DNA of 64,000 bases from contig JAFREE010000007.1 in NCBI GenBank assembly GCA_019400425.1, forward strand, positions 186,001-250,000, read 5' to 3'. This DNA is from Hymenochaete sp. R1 (taxonomy: Eukaryota > Basidiomycota > Agaricomycetes > Hymenochaetales > Hymenochaetaceae). Of the stretch, positions 45,949 to 58,235 are shown piece by piece; the first letter of the stretch is position 1, and the number at the start of each line of letters is the position of its first letter. The notes under the pieces were generated by a model. That model did not search any database and had not been told where the DNA came from. It saw only the letters and a list, made by a program, of their open reading frames with translations. Position numbers and translations under genes: made by a program.

Positions 45949-47470
45949 GTTGAGTCCTAAGTAAGCATGGCTTTCCCGAAAGGGTCGATGTGAAAAGGTG
46001 CGAGATCAATTTGAGTCCGGATGGCAATAAAGTAACATGTATGGCAGTTTGTTTGGGCAGGATGGTTTGATAACTTTCATCTGCCTTCGCTCTGCCTTTC
46101 GTAGCAAATGAAGATGAATGTACGAACGTGTTTTCAGCGCGGCTTAGACCCTAACGTCGCCCATTTCTCTCTGGAGCATCGTGGATACGTGTGACATCGG
46201 GCACAGCTATGGATGGAAGATTTGCAAGCCCGATTCAGCATTTGCTACAGTTATGGACAACCTCAAGATACAGACAAGGTTCAGATCATTTGTCTTATAG
46301 GGGGCATTGGATTATTCTTGCTGAGACTAATATTGGAACAGTGGGACCGCCTTGACGCCATTGGCAGTGATGATGATAAACGGATGGCTACTCGTGCGGT
46401 GATCTCGCTGTTACTTGCAGTTAAACATCCAATCTCGAAAGTCGTTGCCGCCCAGACTACATGCTCACGGGCATCGTCGGTATCCCTTGGTTCCCATCAT
46501 CTACAACTGTGATCAATAATTAATTATAGATTCTGGTATTTGGGCTCTGATATTTTCCCTGGTGTCGGCACGTTTAATCACGTGATCATCTCCTCATCAT
46601 CAAAAGTCCCATCAAAGCTTCAATTACCCTTTCTCCGGACCTTGCGAATCATTGCCGTAGGTAGTCAACCCTTGCTGATCTAGGCAACGTTTGTTGGGAA
46701 AACTTGACATTCCGATTTCGGATTCACACGATGTATCTTCAAGTGTCCCCTGGATCCAGTCCGTGATGACGATGGCGGTTCAGTTTCGTCTGTGGCGAGG
46801 GCTGGTGCTCTTGCGACATGTGTTGTGCTACGTATGATGAGAGCGCCCTCGGACTTTTTGAGAAAGCTCCGAACCCGGATCGTGCACTGCTATTTTGGTC
46901 CGAGATCTCTTTGAGCGGAGGTGAGTAAAGCTCACGCGCTCGGTGCATGGAGTTAATGTTAACATCTATCAGCCGAGACGCAATATCGTCGCCTTTAGGC
47001 TATCTCAAGGTAGAATGGGGATCCTGTCCGGGTCGGAGTGATTGCCGACAGGTAGACTTTGAGCGCAGCAGTCGACATATGTTTGGCTGTGTGACGTTTA
47101 CACGACTCGTTTCACTCGCCCGTGACGGGGATCGCGAAAACAGTACGGCCTATTTTCTGAGCGACATTTTATATATGTCTTCTATCGGCTTTCTCTGCCC
47201 CCTCCTCGTTAACTGCTATCATCATCACGTTTTGTCTCGAGACCACAACTCCCCAGGGCAAGACTGGATCCTGTCCACCATTAAATCATCGTACGGAACG
47301 TAATTAAACAACTGGTCATCATGGCTACCCTGCATTGCTCTTCTCTAAACATGTACGCGTCGAGCTTACTCTGCCACTGAAGTTACACATATTGACGGCG
47401 CTTTGCTTTATAAAGGCGTTCCGAACGCCAGTATTCTTCATCAGCTCATCTTCCACATTTTGCGACACCG
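45949..47470. other. 1.5-kb region without a supported gene
   Basis: It holds the 3' flank of the BolA-like gene and the promoter of the C2H2 gene. An ATG-started plus-strand frame of 99 codons (46213-46512) and a minus-strand frame of 69 codons (46739-46948) have no recognisable motif. Neither shows good splice partners. Confidence 0.45.
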
Positions 47471-48826
47471 ATGCCTTCCAATTCCTCGGAAGCAAATGAC
47501 ACTCAGAGAAGAGTTAGTTCTGTTACTCTTCCACCTATTCGTGCGTTATTTGGAGGTTAGTTTTTTTTCGCATGAAGAGCATACCAAGGGTTGACTTTTG
47601 TCGTGAGCATAGATCAACTATCTCCGGAACATCGTCGACGGTCAGAATCGACCTTTGGCACCGAGCGACTTCGAACTGCCCTTGGACCTGAATCGAGCAG
47701 GGGTACATACGTACCGAACAGAGCAGCATCGAGATCAACGACGCCAGAACTACACGCCCGTCATGTAAGATCTTATTATTGCAATTATTCATCGTCGATA
47801 GTCTCATGTCTAATTAACGTCAGGGTGCCACGAGCCATATGTCACCACGAATGGGCACAGAGGGCTTTCGATCTTCGACGCCTCGTTCCTTCGGTAAGCA
47901 TGCTCTATAAGATGATCTGCGCCTATTTCTAAGTCATACACTGGTCCACACATCAATAGTAGACAGAAGTGTTCATCGTCCTGCCGCAGTGGATCATAAT
48001 TGTGCACCTTTGGCTGCGTCGCACTATCAGTCTGGAAATATGCCGAGATTTGGGAGTGATCGTTCAAGGCCTTCCCCTTCATCAGACCCGCGATGGATAG
48101 AACACAGACGGCGGGATTCAACTGACTCCCTCTGGTCTTCGCATTCTGGTTCCAGTGGCGCCTCGCCTCCTCTACGGCCCATGCATCCGTCCAGTGCTTT
48201 GCAATTCCAACCTCTACCTAACGGCCAGACTTATCCGGCACACCCTCACCACCCGCGCGGCGCATCGTATGCAAGCAGTCGGTACAACGCAAGCGGAGTA
48301 CCGAGCGAGTATCAATCCCCATTTGGGGTACTTATAGCTGACGTCGATTTGCGTAACGCACCAAGCTCTGATCCGCAACGGATGGCTTTCGATAGGTCGC
48401 TTCGGAATGCGGGAACCCAGGGCCCATTCACAATCAATTTCGACGACGGACGCAACGCACACACCGCTCGATACGAATGTTCGTACTGTGGAAAGCGCTT
48501 CACAAGGCCTTCTAGCCTACGCGTATGTCGACAGTTTGTCCCTTACGTTTCCGACCTAGAAAGCTTATTTGCGTCTTCCCCATTCAGATCCACAACAATA
48601 GCCACACGGGGGAAAAGCGTAAGTCGCCACAACCCTTAATTTCTCGTTTCAGCATAGCTGGCGCTAACTGCGGGTGTTTTCCTTCCTAGCGTTTGAATGT
48701 GTTCACCCTGGGTGTGGGCGCCGGTTCAGCGTTTTGAGCAACATGCGGCGTCACGCTCGCGTCCACGAAAGTGGGGGAGCTCGAAGGGCTGGTGAAAGTT
48801 CTGAGGACGAATCCCTTGAGCCCTAA
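47471..48826 (+). CDS. C2H2 zinc-finger transcription factor
   Basis: The ATG at 47471 starts MPSNSSEANDTQRRVSS. Joining exons in the frame DQLSPEHRRRSEST, then GATSHMSPRMGTEGF and VDRSVHRPAA, leads into a long Ser/Pro/His-rich region (about 47990-48430) with poly-Ser and Arg-rich patches. The DNA-binding part is at the C-terminus. The first finger is YECSYCGKRFTRPSSLRIH with a SHTGEK linker split by two introns. The second is FECVHPGCGRRFSVLSNMRR with HARVH. The stop is at 48824-48826. Six short introns are used. The TGEKPFEC linker supports two tandem fingers. Targets are unknown. Confidence 0.83.
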
Positions 48827-49466
48827 GGCCTTTCTATTCCAACTCATCCAAACATATTAGTGGCAACACAAACACGCACTTGGCATAGATCTAATAATAG
48901 AGAAAGTTGACGCCCACCTCTTTTCAGTTTTCATGAGGTTATGCTTCTTACGGTTTCGTTGTATATTTTGTGACGGCTAGCCCGTGAAATCTTCCTGCTA
49001 ACTTATTATATTCTTGATGATCACGACTCTCGTTTCCCTTTCAATTGCTATTGCTTTGCTGTTCGTATTTATTTGTTGTTTTGGGACCCATTGCTCTATA
49101 CGTTAGGTAGACTATTAGTTGCTTGCACAATTTGTTTATCAGAAAACATAACCAAAGATTTGTACATTAGTGTAGAGCAAACAATACATGATTTGGCACG
49201 TATTTACCAGTCCAAGCGGTGATGGTATATGTGCGTGCCTGATATTTGATCGTACTTGAAAGTGGCAAGGTAGCCCAACGGATGTTCTTTCAATATAAAG
49301 TGAAACACGGCAGAAGGATGGCATACAAATATTACACGATACAGTGAATCAGGAGTACATCAACACACTGAAAAGAGTAAGTCCGAATCATCAGGGTATC
49401 AAAAACGGTATGAGTATCATCGCGTATCGTTCAAGTTCGTCAAGTTCATAATGAAGCATACAGAGA
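48827..49466. other. Convergent intergenic region
   Basis: About 640 bp between the 3' ends of the C2H2 gene and the NDR kinase gene. It is A/T-rich with no supported frame. Confidence 0.5.
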
Positions 49467-52400
49467 TCAAAGGGACATTGCACGCGAGCGAACGGTACCA
49501 CGGCCTGCTTTGATTGTCCTGTCTCGGTCCAGGTCATCGCTCTCGGGGAACGGTGTGTCTTCTCCGAACGCGAAGTCCGCTCGGAGGTAAGTCACCGCAC
49601 GCGGAGACTTATGCGTAAAGCCCGCAAATGCCAACGCTTTACGCATATTCAGAATTTCTGCTCCGTAGGTTTTGTCGCGTAAGAGCGGATCTTTGGTAGC
49701 ATCTGCCGGTGCACCATTGGCCGGGGCGAGAGGCTAAGATGCACCACTGTAAACATATTCTTCATAAACATTTGAATGAGCAAGAACCCACCTCTGCAGG
49801 GATATCATCGTCGAAATGCCTTGTGTCTTCAGGATTCCGTAGTTCAGGGCGGAAGGGTGCTGGGTAACGGTGTATGTTGATCCAGTCAATGCCGCGGAAC
49901 CACTTCATAGCAAATGTCAGAGCCAAACAGAAGCGGAGAATTTCAAAGCATGCTCGTACAGGGTGTTTCTGTGCCCAGGACCGTGAGATTGATGCGAATC
50001 AAAAGTAGAAGCAGAGAAGTAACGCACCTTAATGAACTCCGCGCCATCGACGTTCTTGCCCACCCTACCATCCGGCGCAATGAATCCACTCCGCCGAGCT
50101 TGCATGATCATTGAGTTTGGTCTCGAAACGGAACTGGATGCTTGAGAACCCAATCGGTCTTCAGCTTCACAAAGTAGCTGCTGCATTAAGTCTATTCCTT
50201 CTCGAGAGACGCGAGGTCGCTGTGGAAATTTCAAAGACTGTTTCCAGTTGAGAATCTTCTGGCGCGTGACGTGTCGCTGAAAAGAAAGGTTCAGATGGCG
50301 AGTCGTATGAATAGGGTTTACTTACAGAATTGCTGACAAATGGCGGGTACCTTCCCCAACTGGTGTTAGTGGACCTCTTGGTAAATCCAATGCACTTACC
50401 CGTATAAACATTCAAACATGATCACCCCTAGATATGCACGACGGGTAGTTGACACTAATAAGATGGCCGCATCTATAGCACGAAGTCTAAACCACAGCAC
50501 CTAAGCTCCACCAATCGCAGGTAAACGTATATCCCTGACCACGTATGACTTCTGGTGACACTGTACACATTGCCTCAGATTCTTCTGCATCAGTGGAGCA
50601 AATTTACGACCCACTGTACGAGTTTGTTCCGCAACTGAAGAATTCATAGATTGAGTTGAGAAGTGCCTTTGAACTCAGAGAGGGCTTACACTGAATACGC
50701 GAGCTACGACCAAAGAAGAGCGTAAGAAAACATGCTTCAACTTGCCGCCAGGCTTACTTTTTTACGATTCTTATCACGCCACGTAAACACACCTTCACCA
50801 TCACGTCCGCCCATAAGCCGATCGACCTCTTTGCTATCTAAACGCCAGCCTTTCGCACCGGCCTTGGGGCTGGCACCATCGTCAAGGTCAATACCATATT
50901 TACGCAGAAGTTCACGTCTTTGCTGTTCATAATCTTGTAAATGTAATGTCAACAACGAATGATAGCTGTTGTTACTAACAAATTTACTCACAGGATGTAT
51001 CATGAGCTATTATCAGTCTCAACTTTCAGTTCAAGTTCGCGACTATAAAGATGATACACTCTTACCCCAGTGAAGGTCAGTCCTTCAATGTCTTGTTAGC
51101 TTAAAATTCAGTACAAGCATGTCATCATACATACGCCAGACCAAAATCACTTAGTTTAATGTGCCCCTGCGGATCAAAAAGAAAGTTCTGGGAGGTGCTT
51201 CAGAAGGCGAAGCGAGCAGAAGAGCTGAAGATCGAAACGTACATCTGGCTTAATATCCCTGTGAATGAACCCTAGTTTGTGGCATGTTTCAACGGCCAGA
51301 ACCATCTGACAGGCAAAGTATATGAGCGGGGTCTCAATAGATGACCATTGCCGAGTTTGCTAGGTTGCGCGACGAACCTCAGCAATATAGAAGCGAGCAA
51401 AATCTTCTTCAAAAACATCTTTCTCAATGAGCAAGTTTAATAGATCCCCTCCTGCCATGTAGTCTAGAACCTGTGAGGCTTTAGTTCAAGCGGGGTCGTA
51501 AGGATTCGAATCACGCACCAAGTAGAGGTGGTCTCGATCCTGGAAGGAGTAAAACATCCTCACTATCCACTCTGCTCCGGCTGGACTCGAAACGAGAGAA
51601 GCTGATTTCAGTACATCCCTTTCGGCACGGATATGACCTAAAGGAATTTAAATGTCAGTTTTTACGCACTGGAACATGAGAATGAACTTTCCTTCTTGTC
51701 CCTTGCGAAGCATATCCGTCTTTCGAAGCTATGAACCGGCGAGTTCTCTGCTTAGTAGCGAAATGAATTATGAAGATCCAAGGTGGATCCGAACCTGTTT
51801 CATGGCAAATAACTGCCCCGATGCCCTTTCTTTCACTAGAGACACTACACCAAATGCTCCTTGAAAGTCGGAGCAAGCGAGGCAAATTAATAGTCAACGC
51901 ATATGAAACGCGTGACTAAATTCTGCTTACCGTGCCCTATTGTCTTGAGCTTCACGAAAGCAGAAATGTCAACCTTGCGCCTTCGTTCCCTAAGGTACTC
52001 TGATTCGTTCTGTGCCCATTTCACCCGTAGTTTCGCCTTCTGTTCTTCGCTTAGAAGCATAGCTTCCATTTCTCGCTCCATTGCTGCACGGCGTTGCTCA
52101 CGAGACGGTGGATGGCGGAGAAGAGGGAAATAGAGATTCTCAAAGAAAATTTTGGTAGCCACAGCTTTCTCCAGTGTTTGTACGGAAGGTTTGATGGTGC
52201 GTGGAGTGCTTTGCTGGGGAATTTCAGGCATTTCCCTGTTGCCTATGTCAGGATCGTTCTCATCCTCATGCTCTGTGTGCGGCCTGAGTGCGCCTATTGG
52301 TTTCAGAGTGGAGTTCCGTGGGAGACCCTCGACAGGAGATGTGCGACTGGATACTGAGGTACCTTGAGTCGCAGCAGTGGTGATGCTAGATCCTGTGGGT

Positions 52401-53173
52401 GTGCTCATGCCATTCATAACCCTCAACTGCGGCTTCTGGTCGAGTACATCGCTTAGAGATGGATTGAGGGCATTAACGACCTCATTGACTGCTTTCGCCT
52501 GCACACGCTGTCGCTCGCGCAACTTGATAGGGGCCGCCCAACGAGGGTCGCCAATCTTACCCATCCCATCAGGACCCCAACGGCTCAAAAGAGCTTCAGC
52601 TTGGTCGGCATCTGAAGCATGGACCAAATGCCTGTACGGAGTGATTTGTGATATGTAGGGAACAGGCATGAACAGGATGTGGACCGAGAACACTCACACA
52701 AAGTTCATCGGCTTAGAGACCATATCCTTGCTTATGCGTCGAGCCTTCCGCGGTGAGGCGTTCGGAGATCCATGATTGGGTGCATATACAGGACCTGGCT
52801 TAGTGGGCGATCGAGGAAGTTCCTCGTATCTCGGGCCAGCTACACTTGGATCCCGTTCGCCCTTCTTGGAAGCTTGCTGTGTCTGCCCCCATAGAAAGCG
52901 TGACGCGGTAGTAGTGGTTGGGATCAAAGAAAGTAAATCGTAAAAGCCCTTGTGAAGTAAGGTGCCACCGGGAAGAGGTGCAACAGACTCTTCAGCGACA
53001 GGAGGTTGAGGGGTGTACCTAGGAAAAGGATCGGGAGGGCTGATAGGTGAAGAGATCGCGTAGATATCTGCACTGGACCTTGGCGCATAGTTGAAGAACT
53101 GGTTGTAATACTGTTGGCCCATTGCTAGGTCGGGTATCGCAGGATGAGGTCTCCTGTAGTCCGAATACATCAT
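49467..53173 (-). CDS. NDR/LATS-family AGC protein kinase
   Basis: The ATG pair is at 53173-53168. The N-terminal 350 residues are Ser/Pro-rich, then a helical MOB-binding-like region follows: KIFFENLYFPLLR and SESEYLRERRRKVD-like text around 51960-52120. The kinase domain shows KLKTIGHGAFGVVSLVKE, LFAMKQLRKTDMLRKGQEG, FYSFQDRDHLYLVLDYMAGG, FIHRDIKPDN and LSDFGLATD. It then has the long basic insert of NDR kinases (YEQQRRELLRKYGIDL, a basic stretch to NRKK). The T-loop LAYSVCGTNSYMSPEVI follows, then DWWSLGVIMFECLYGYPPF. The AGC tail has HRYPAPFRPEL and a hydrophobic motif FAGFTHKS before the stop at 49467-49469. These features place it with Cbk1/Orb6/Cot-1-type polarity kinases. About 15 short introns are needed, one with an unusual GA donor at 51691. 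Confidence 0.85.
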
Positions 53174-54649
53174 GGTCTAAAGTTGAAGAAGGACGACGGC
53201 GATGCTGCAGATGTAGATGCCTTGAGCAGCGTCGTAGCCCGAGAGCCGGCTGGTCATGTCATGAGTGAGTAGTGAGAGGTGCCCATATATGCGAGATCCA
53301 TTACGTAATATACTCAAATACCAAATAGAAAAGTTCGGCGTTCATTTCGTTCGTTCCCTGCTTCCCTCCCCAGTGGTAACACTCGGCGAGTCCCTTTCTT
53401 CCTTTGTTCTTCGCAAAAAAGTGAGTCGAACGCTGGGTAAATGCTCATGTCAACTGGAGGCCTGCTCGAGAGAAGACATAAGGAATGATCTTATCCCTGA
53501 AAATAAATATATCCTTTGGTCAAGTACATCCGGCTCATTTCCGAGTCATTGCAATCCGCACGAGACGTTTTCTATGCCATTATACATTTGCAGCGCATTT
53601 CCAACTCTAATCTCCAACTAATTTTCGGAAGATATCGATCTACATCTTTTCGACCATCGGGAGACACTCGGGGGTTCATACAGGCTATATTCGAGAGTTT
53701 CTGCGATTGAATCTACGTTTTCGAGGCCAGATATCGTTTCTTGTCCCAAGAACAATGACAAACATTGGCATAGTGCCCCTCCGACAATTTGCATCCCGTC
53801 GCATGTCTACCACCAATATCCCGAACTCCGATGAAGCTCTCTGCTTCCGGGTCTCTTTAAAGGGTGTCCCGTCTAGATGATTGTATCGACACATGGCGAA
53901 GTATAGCCTATAGGTAAGCATACGTCTGCATACACGCACCATTGGCTTTGAGGTCGGTTCGGAGATGCCCAACGTCACTGAACCCGTTACCCAGAGCTCA
54001 GATCTGTATGCCTCCCTAATTCGGCGTGTTGAGAGCTGTGCTGGTAGGCCGACCGCGTCACCACCGTGCCAGGCTCTTAACACGAGGCGTCAAAACAGTA
54101 CTCAGGGACAAGCGCAACACACGGAATCCTGAGCAGCCCCGAGAACGCGAGGCGGACTGGTTGGTAAATATCATTATTCTATTGAGTTGCTTGCAATTTT
54201 TGATCCAGCTTTGAAGCAGGTTTTCTTTCTTTCTTTGGTTGAAAACCCCCAATTCGGACGATTTGCATAATCATGGAACTCCGCTGTACTTCATTTGCGT
54301 CATAAAACCAAAGCGGAATCCTTCAATAAATTGTTCCGGTAATATTTTGCCTCGAAGGCTGTGGACTTTCACAAATCCTATTGTGCCTCATCCAGACTTA
54401 AAGCTGTAACGTGTTCATGCTGCGTAGCGCCCCCTCTTCTCATACACTAGCAACGAGCCCGTGTCTATGCCTCGTCAATTCCTGCCCTTCCCCGCCTGGC
54501 TCACTAGGTGACTCTCATTTGCACGACCGAGCTTCAGTGAGAGCGTTCTGACTCATGGACTTTGCGGCGGTGCTTTAGTTACATCGCGTAGGATAAAATA
54601 CAGAGCTCCTTCTTGTTTGCAGCGAACTCGCACAACCCCCTACAGTCAT
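53174..54649. other. Divergent intergenic region between kinase and homeodomain genes
   Basis: About 1.5 kb. A minus-strand frame of about 132 codons (53685-54083) begins with GTG and shows no motif. Pyrimidine-rich blocks occur near 54420-54500. No supported gene. Confidence 0.45.
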
Positions 54650-56232
54650 ATGTCGAACCTGCGTGAACCGTCTTTTGCGAATTCCCGACCTCCGACGTAT
54701 CCTCAACGACGAAGCACTCCGGCAAACGTTACAGGCACATACGGTTCTAACACGGGTTATAACCCCACTGCAGGCTTGAATAGCCGGCCCGTTCTTCCCC
54801 CTCTTTCATCTACATTCGCGAACTCTCATCTAGGTAAGCTGGATTTTCATTCTACAATCTGCCGTTAATTAAATAGGCTCAATTGTTGTCATTGTATTAA
54901 ATATTATTTAGTGGACCAGCACGAAATGTTTCCTTCTTCAAGGACACTTCCCTCCAGAAATGACATTTTCTCACCTTCATCTGGAGGATCGTATTGGCCT
55001 AATAACGGACGTATGTGGATGGCTCTCTTGTTCTCATTTCATGCTCACGCTCCCGCTCCTTCATTCACTTTCAGACACTACGATGGCGGGCCATCCTTAT
55101 AACTATGGCTCGTTTGATGATTTTGAACCGCGCCGCCAGACACAGACCCCGCCCTATCCTCAACGACAGTCTCCTGGCTCGTCTGCTCATCTTGAGGGCC
55201 AACGGCGAGGTCCTCCTATTACAATTCCCCAGAATCCTCAGCGAAACGACGCTTGGTCGGCCGAGTATCTTGGACCGTCATCATATCCTGCAAATTTTTC
55301 TCTAACCTCAGCCGCTCCCGATACATCAGTCGCACACTCTCCGACGTATCCAAACGACTACGGCATGTCGTACCATACTGGTATGCATCAGAACCCATCG
55401 TACTCCACAGTAACGCCTCAGTCTATGGAGGCCCGGCACCATCCACATGCTGCCCATCATGCTTCGTTGCATCCAGAAGTGTATCATCCTTCCCACCGAC
55501 CCGCCCATCCTGCAGACTGGAATGGCCATCAGAATCAACAACAGCGAATGGAGGCGCATATGGCTTCGCCGTATGCACGTACGCACAAAGACAACAGCAC
55601 ATCGCCCCAGGAACCGTCTCCAGTCGACTTTCCCTCTTCGGTCAAGAAGAAGAGGAAGCGCGCAGATGCAAATCAGCTGAAGGTGTTGAATGAGGTTTAC
55701 GCTCGAACTGCCTTCCCGACGACGGAGGAGCGGCTTGAGCTTGCTAAGAAGCTCGAAATGACAGCAAGAAGCGTTCAGATCTGGTAAGCGGCTCCGGAGT
55801 ACCATCGGAGTCGGACTATTCGTACTCACTTGCTTTCTTCCTCCACACAGGTTTCAGAACAAACGTCAAGCTACCCGCAGTCGCACTACTACGAGCACCG
55901 TGCCGCCCATGCTACATCATCCCTACACGGTCAGCCCTTCTACCGGGGGTCCGAGTTCATCGTCGATGCCCCCCTCGCATGCGCATGCGCCTATGCCAAT
56001 GCACGGACATGGACACGGACACGGACATGGGCACCTCCACTCCGGAGGCGAAGTGAGCGTTAGCCCCGTCCCCCATAGTGGCTCATATACTGTCCAGTCA
56101 TCGAGTTCGGGATCTCATCGATTACATCGCGCGCAATCGCCTCCGAACCCTCAGCCTCCGGAAGCTCTCCGACGCATCCGAAGCCCTGAAGGCAGCGGCA
56201 GAATGATGAAGGGACCATCCGGGCGACCTTGA
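54650..56232 (+). CDS. Homeodomain transcription factor
   Basis: The ATG at 54650 starts MSNLREPSFANSRPPTY. Short introns join SSTFANSHL, VDQHEMFPSSRTLPSRN and TTMAGHPYNYGSFDDFEPRR. A long Pro/Ser/His/Gln-rich region follows (about 55110-55610). The homeodomain starts KKKRKRADANQLKVLNE, continues with FPTTEERLELAKKLEM, and ends at QIWFQNKRQATRSR across a GT-AG intron at about 55786-55851. The W-F-Q-N core with K-R-Q-A is the DNA-recognition helix. The length between helices is that of a typical 60-residue domain, not TALE. The tail has a His-Gly repeat (about 56002-56038) and a Ser/Pro-rich end, stopping at 56232. It resembles the hom-type regulators of mushroom development, which is an inference. 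Confidence 0.85.
56002..56038 (+). repeat. In-frame His-Gly codon repeat
   Basis: Six repeats of GGACAC/GGACAT units encode alternating His and Gly residues in the homeodomain protein tail. It is a coding microsatellite that could vary in length between strains. Confidence 0.8.
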
Positions 56233-58235
56233 TGATGACCACGCTCCAATGCTTTCCGTCAATTTTTACGTCTTGCGACTCCGATTATTTCTCGTCTTGA
56301 TTTGCTATTCACCTTATTCGAACTTCGCCCACAACAGTTACATGATTCCTATCCAGCCACGTTCCCTTTAAACTATTTTGGACGCATTGATCTTTATCGG
56401 TTTTTATGTTTTCTTTCTTATTACACATCCACTCAAGTCGTTCACTTCGGAATATGTCTGTCCTTTTTCTGACGCATTGTATTTCTTGTTGATACCGGAT
56501 ATCATCATGACTTTTGATTCTGATTCTGCAACATGGACCAGTCAGCAATAACTTACATTAAAACCTTTATGTAATTTCATTCTACCTTCACGCAATCGCG
56601 TTATTCTTGGTCTATCCATGCGGTATTAACTTGCGTTTCGCCGAATTTCGAGCCTGGGAAATTTCATTTCACAGAGAATGATTCTGCTAACAACGATCGT
56701 AAGACCAAAGCTGGTGGTTATTGTTAAAAATTTTGCTTCCGGAAGCTCCTCTCGAAGGAAAGACAAAAGGACAACTTGAAGAGGAAGTTATTGAGGAACG
56801 TATTCCGCAACGCCCTGGTCAAAGTGAAGCCAGCGAGACTCCCAGAGAAGATTGCTCGCCAACCAAAAGGTCATCTGGCGACTCTAATCAGTCTTCCATC
56901 AAGCCACTTGCGCTCAAATACGCGTATTTGGAAGTTCTTGAAGACTGTTGATATGCAGACACGAGATGTCGGCGCGCCAACACACTTTTGAGAGCATATA
57001 GTACAAGCAGTGTACATTTAGGAATTCGGATATGCTCCAATGAGAATTTCAGAGTGCTTGTATTGGCCAGTCGATGAGGCTTATTCGTGTTGAGATTAAA
57101 GAAGTCACACTCATCTACCACGTTGTCTTGTAGACAAAGAAAGCCCTTCCTTGGGGGAGAAGAGGAGGGGGGGGGGCGCCCGGGGGGGATCACTGAGATG
57201 GTCTCAAAGGGGATTTGGATCCATAGAACATCGACCCGCAGCTTCCCGCTATAGGCGCCTACCTAAAGCGGACTTACGTCACTATACGGGTCAATGTATC
57301 GACACGTTGTTACTGTTGAAGGAGAGGACGTCAAATGATTCGTTGTTCTTCACGAGGCAGCGATACGAAACCACTGGAAAGACAACACGCCGCGTGAACT
57401 TGAAGCAACGGGCGAGGCGAAAGCATGCCATGTCATAACTACGATCGGAGTCGACCTGGTCAAGCATAATGATATCGCAAACCCAGAGCGTACGCATCAG
57501 TATCGTGCTATGCGATGCGTCCTGATATGCCACCATTAAGAGGAAATTCAAAAGACTTCAATGGACGCGTAATGCAAGGAACTCAATACACATATGTACA
57601 ATAGCCGTTCCTCAATTCGATAAACCAGGGGTTACGCTTGGAAGTCTAAAATCTAAAACAGGATGACGACATTCAAACTGACACCTGACAACTTCTACCA
57701 ATCTCAGATTTGCATTGATTTGAGTGAAAGAAGTCGTCTCGGGTCGCTGTTGTATTTCGTGATGAGCCTCAAGCATCTGTCGAGGCGTCGCGGAGAACGT
57801 GGGATACACGCGTCATCTCTCTCCGGTTCGTCGCGCAGATCAGCTGGATCAATGACTACTGGGATAGCGAAACCGAACAACGTCTTTCTATGTATAAGCA
57901 TATGGTGAGTTGCCGACGCAACTTGTGCGCCACGTAGCCCGTACAACATGTGCCGCATGCATGCCAGTAAACGTCCCCATATCGGAGTTGAGACTAGGCT
58001 GAATGCAAGCAGAGCCTTACGCGAGCCTCGAGCCCGCACAGAAACCATGAATCCCATGGAAGAAAATCTCGTAAATGAATGAATGAAAGGGCCACATCTG
58101 AAACATGCAAAACGAGAATATAGTGCAGCTCATCTAAGGAGTCGAAACGATTAATCAAACATGACGCATCGAATGTTGCAACGGCCGACACAGTATGTGG
58201 TGACGAAGCTAGGATTGGAACTATACCGCATGACC
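56233..58235. other. 2-kb convergent intergenic region
   Basis: It lies between the 3' ends of the homeodomain and New1-type genes. An acidic plus-strand frame (56721-56951) starts at TTG, and a minus-strand ATG frame of 117 codons runs from 58057 to 57704. Neither has a motif or a clear splice pattern. G-runs, including G10 at 57167-57176, occur near 57165-57188. Confidence 0.4.
57167..57188. repeat. G-rich homopolymer block
   Basis: A run of ten G residues is followed by CGCCC and seven more G residues. It lies in intergenic DNA and is a likely site of sequencing length error. Confidence 0.8.

Noticed and set aside
46213..46512. 99-codon plus-strand ATG frame before the C2H2 gene
   Set aside because: No motif and no splice partners. 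It most likely belongs to promoter sequence.
53685..54083. 132-codon minus-strand frame between kinase and homeodomain genes
   Set aside because: It begins with GTG, is Arg-rich, and shows no domain. It lies in a divergent promoter region.
57704..58057. 117-codon minus-strand ATG frame in a convergent gap
   Set aside because: The text is Arg-rich without a motif, and a second overlapping frame looks equally open. Not enough to call a gene.
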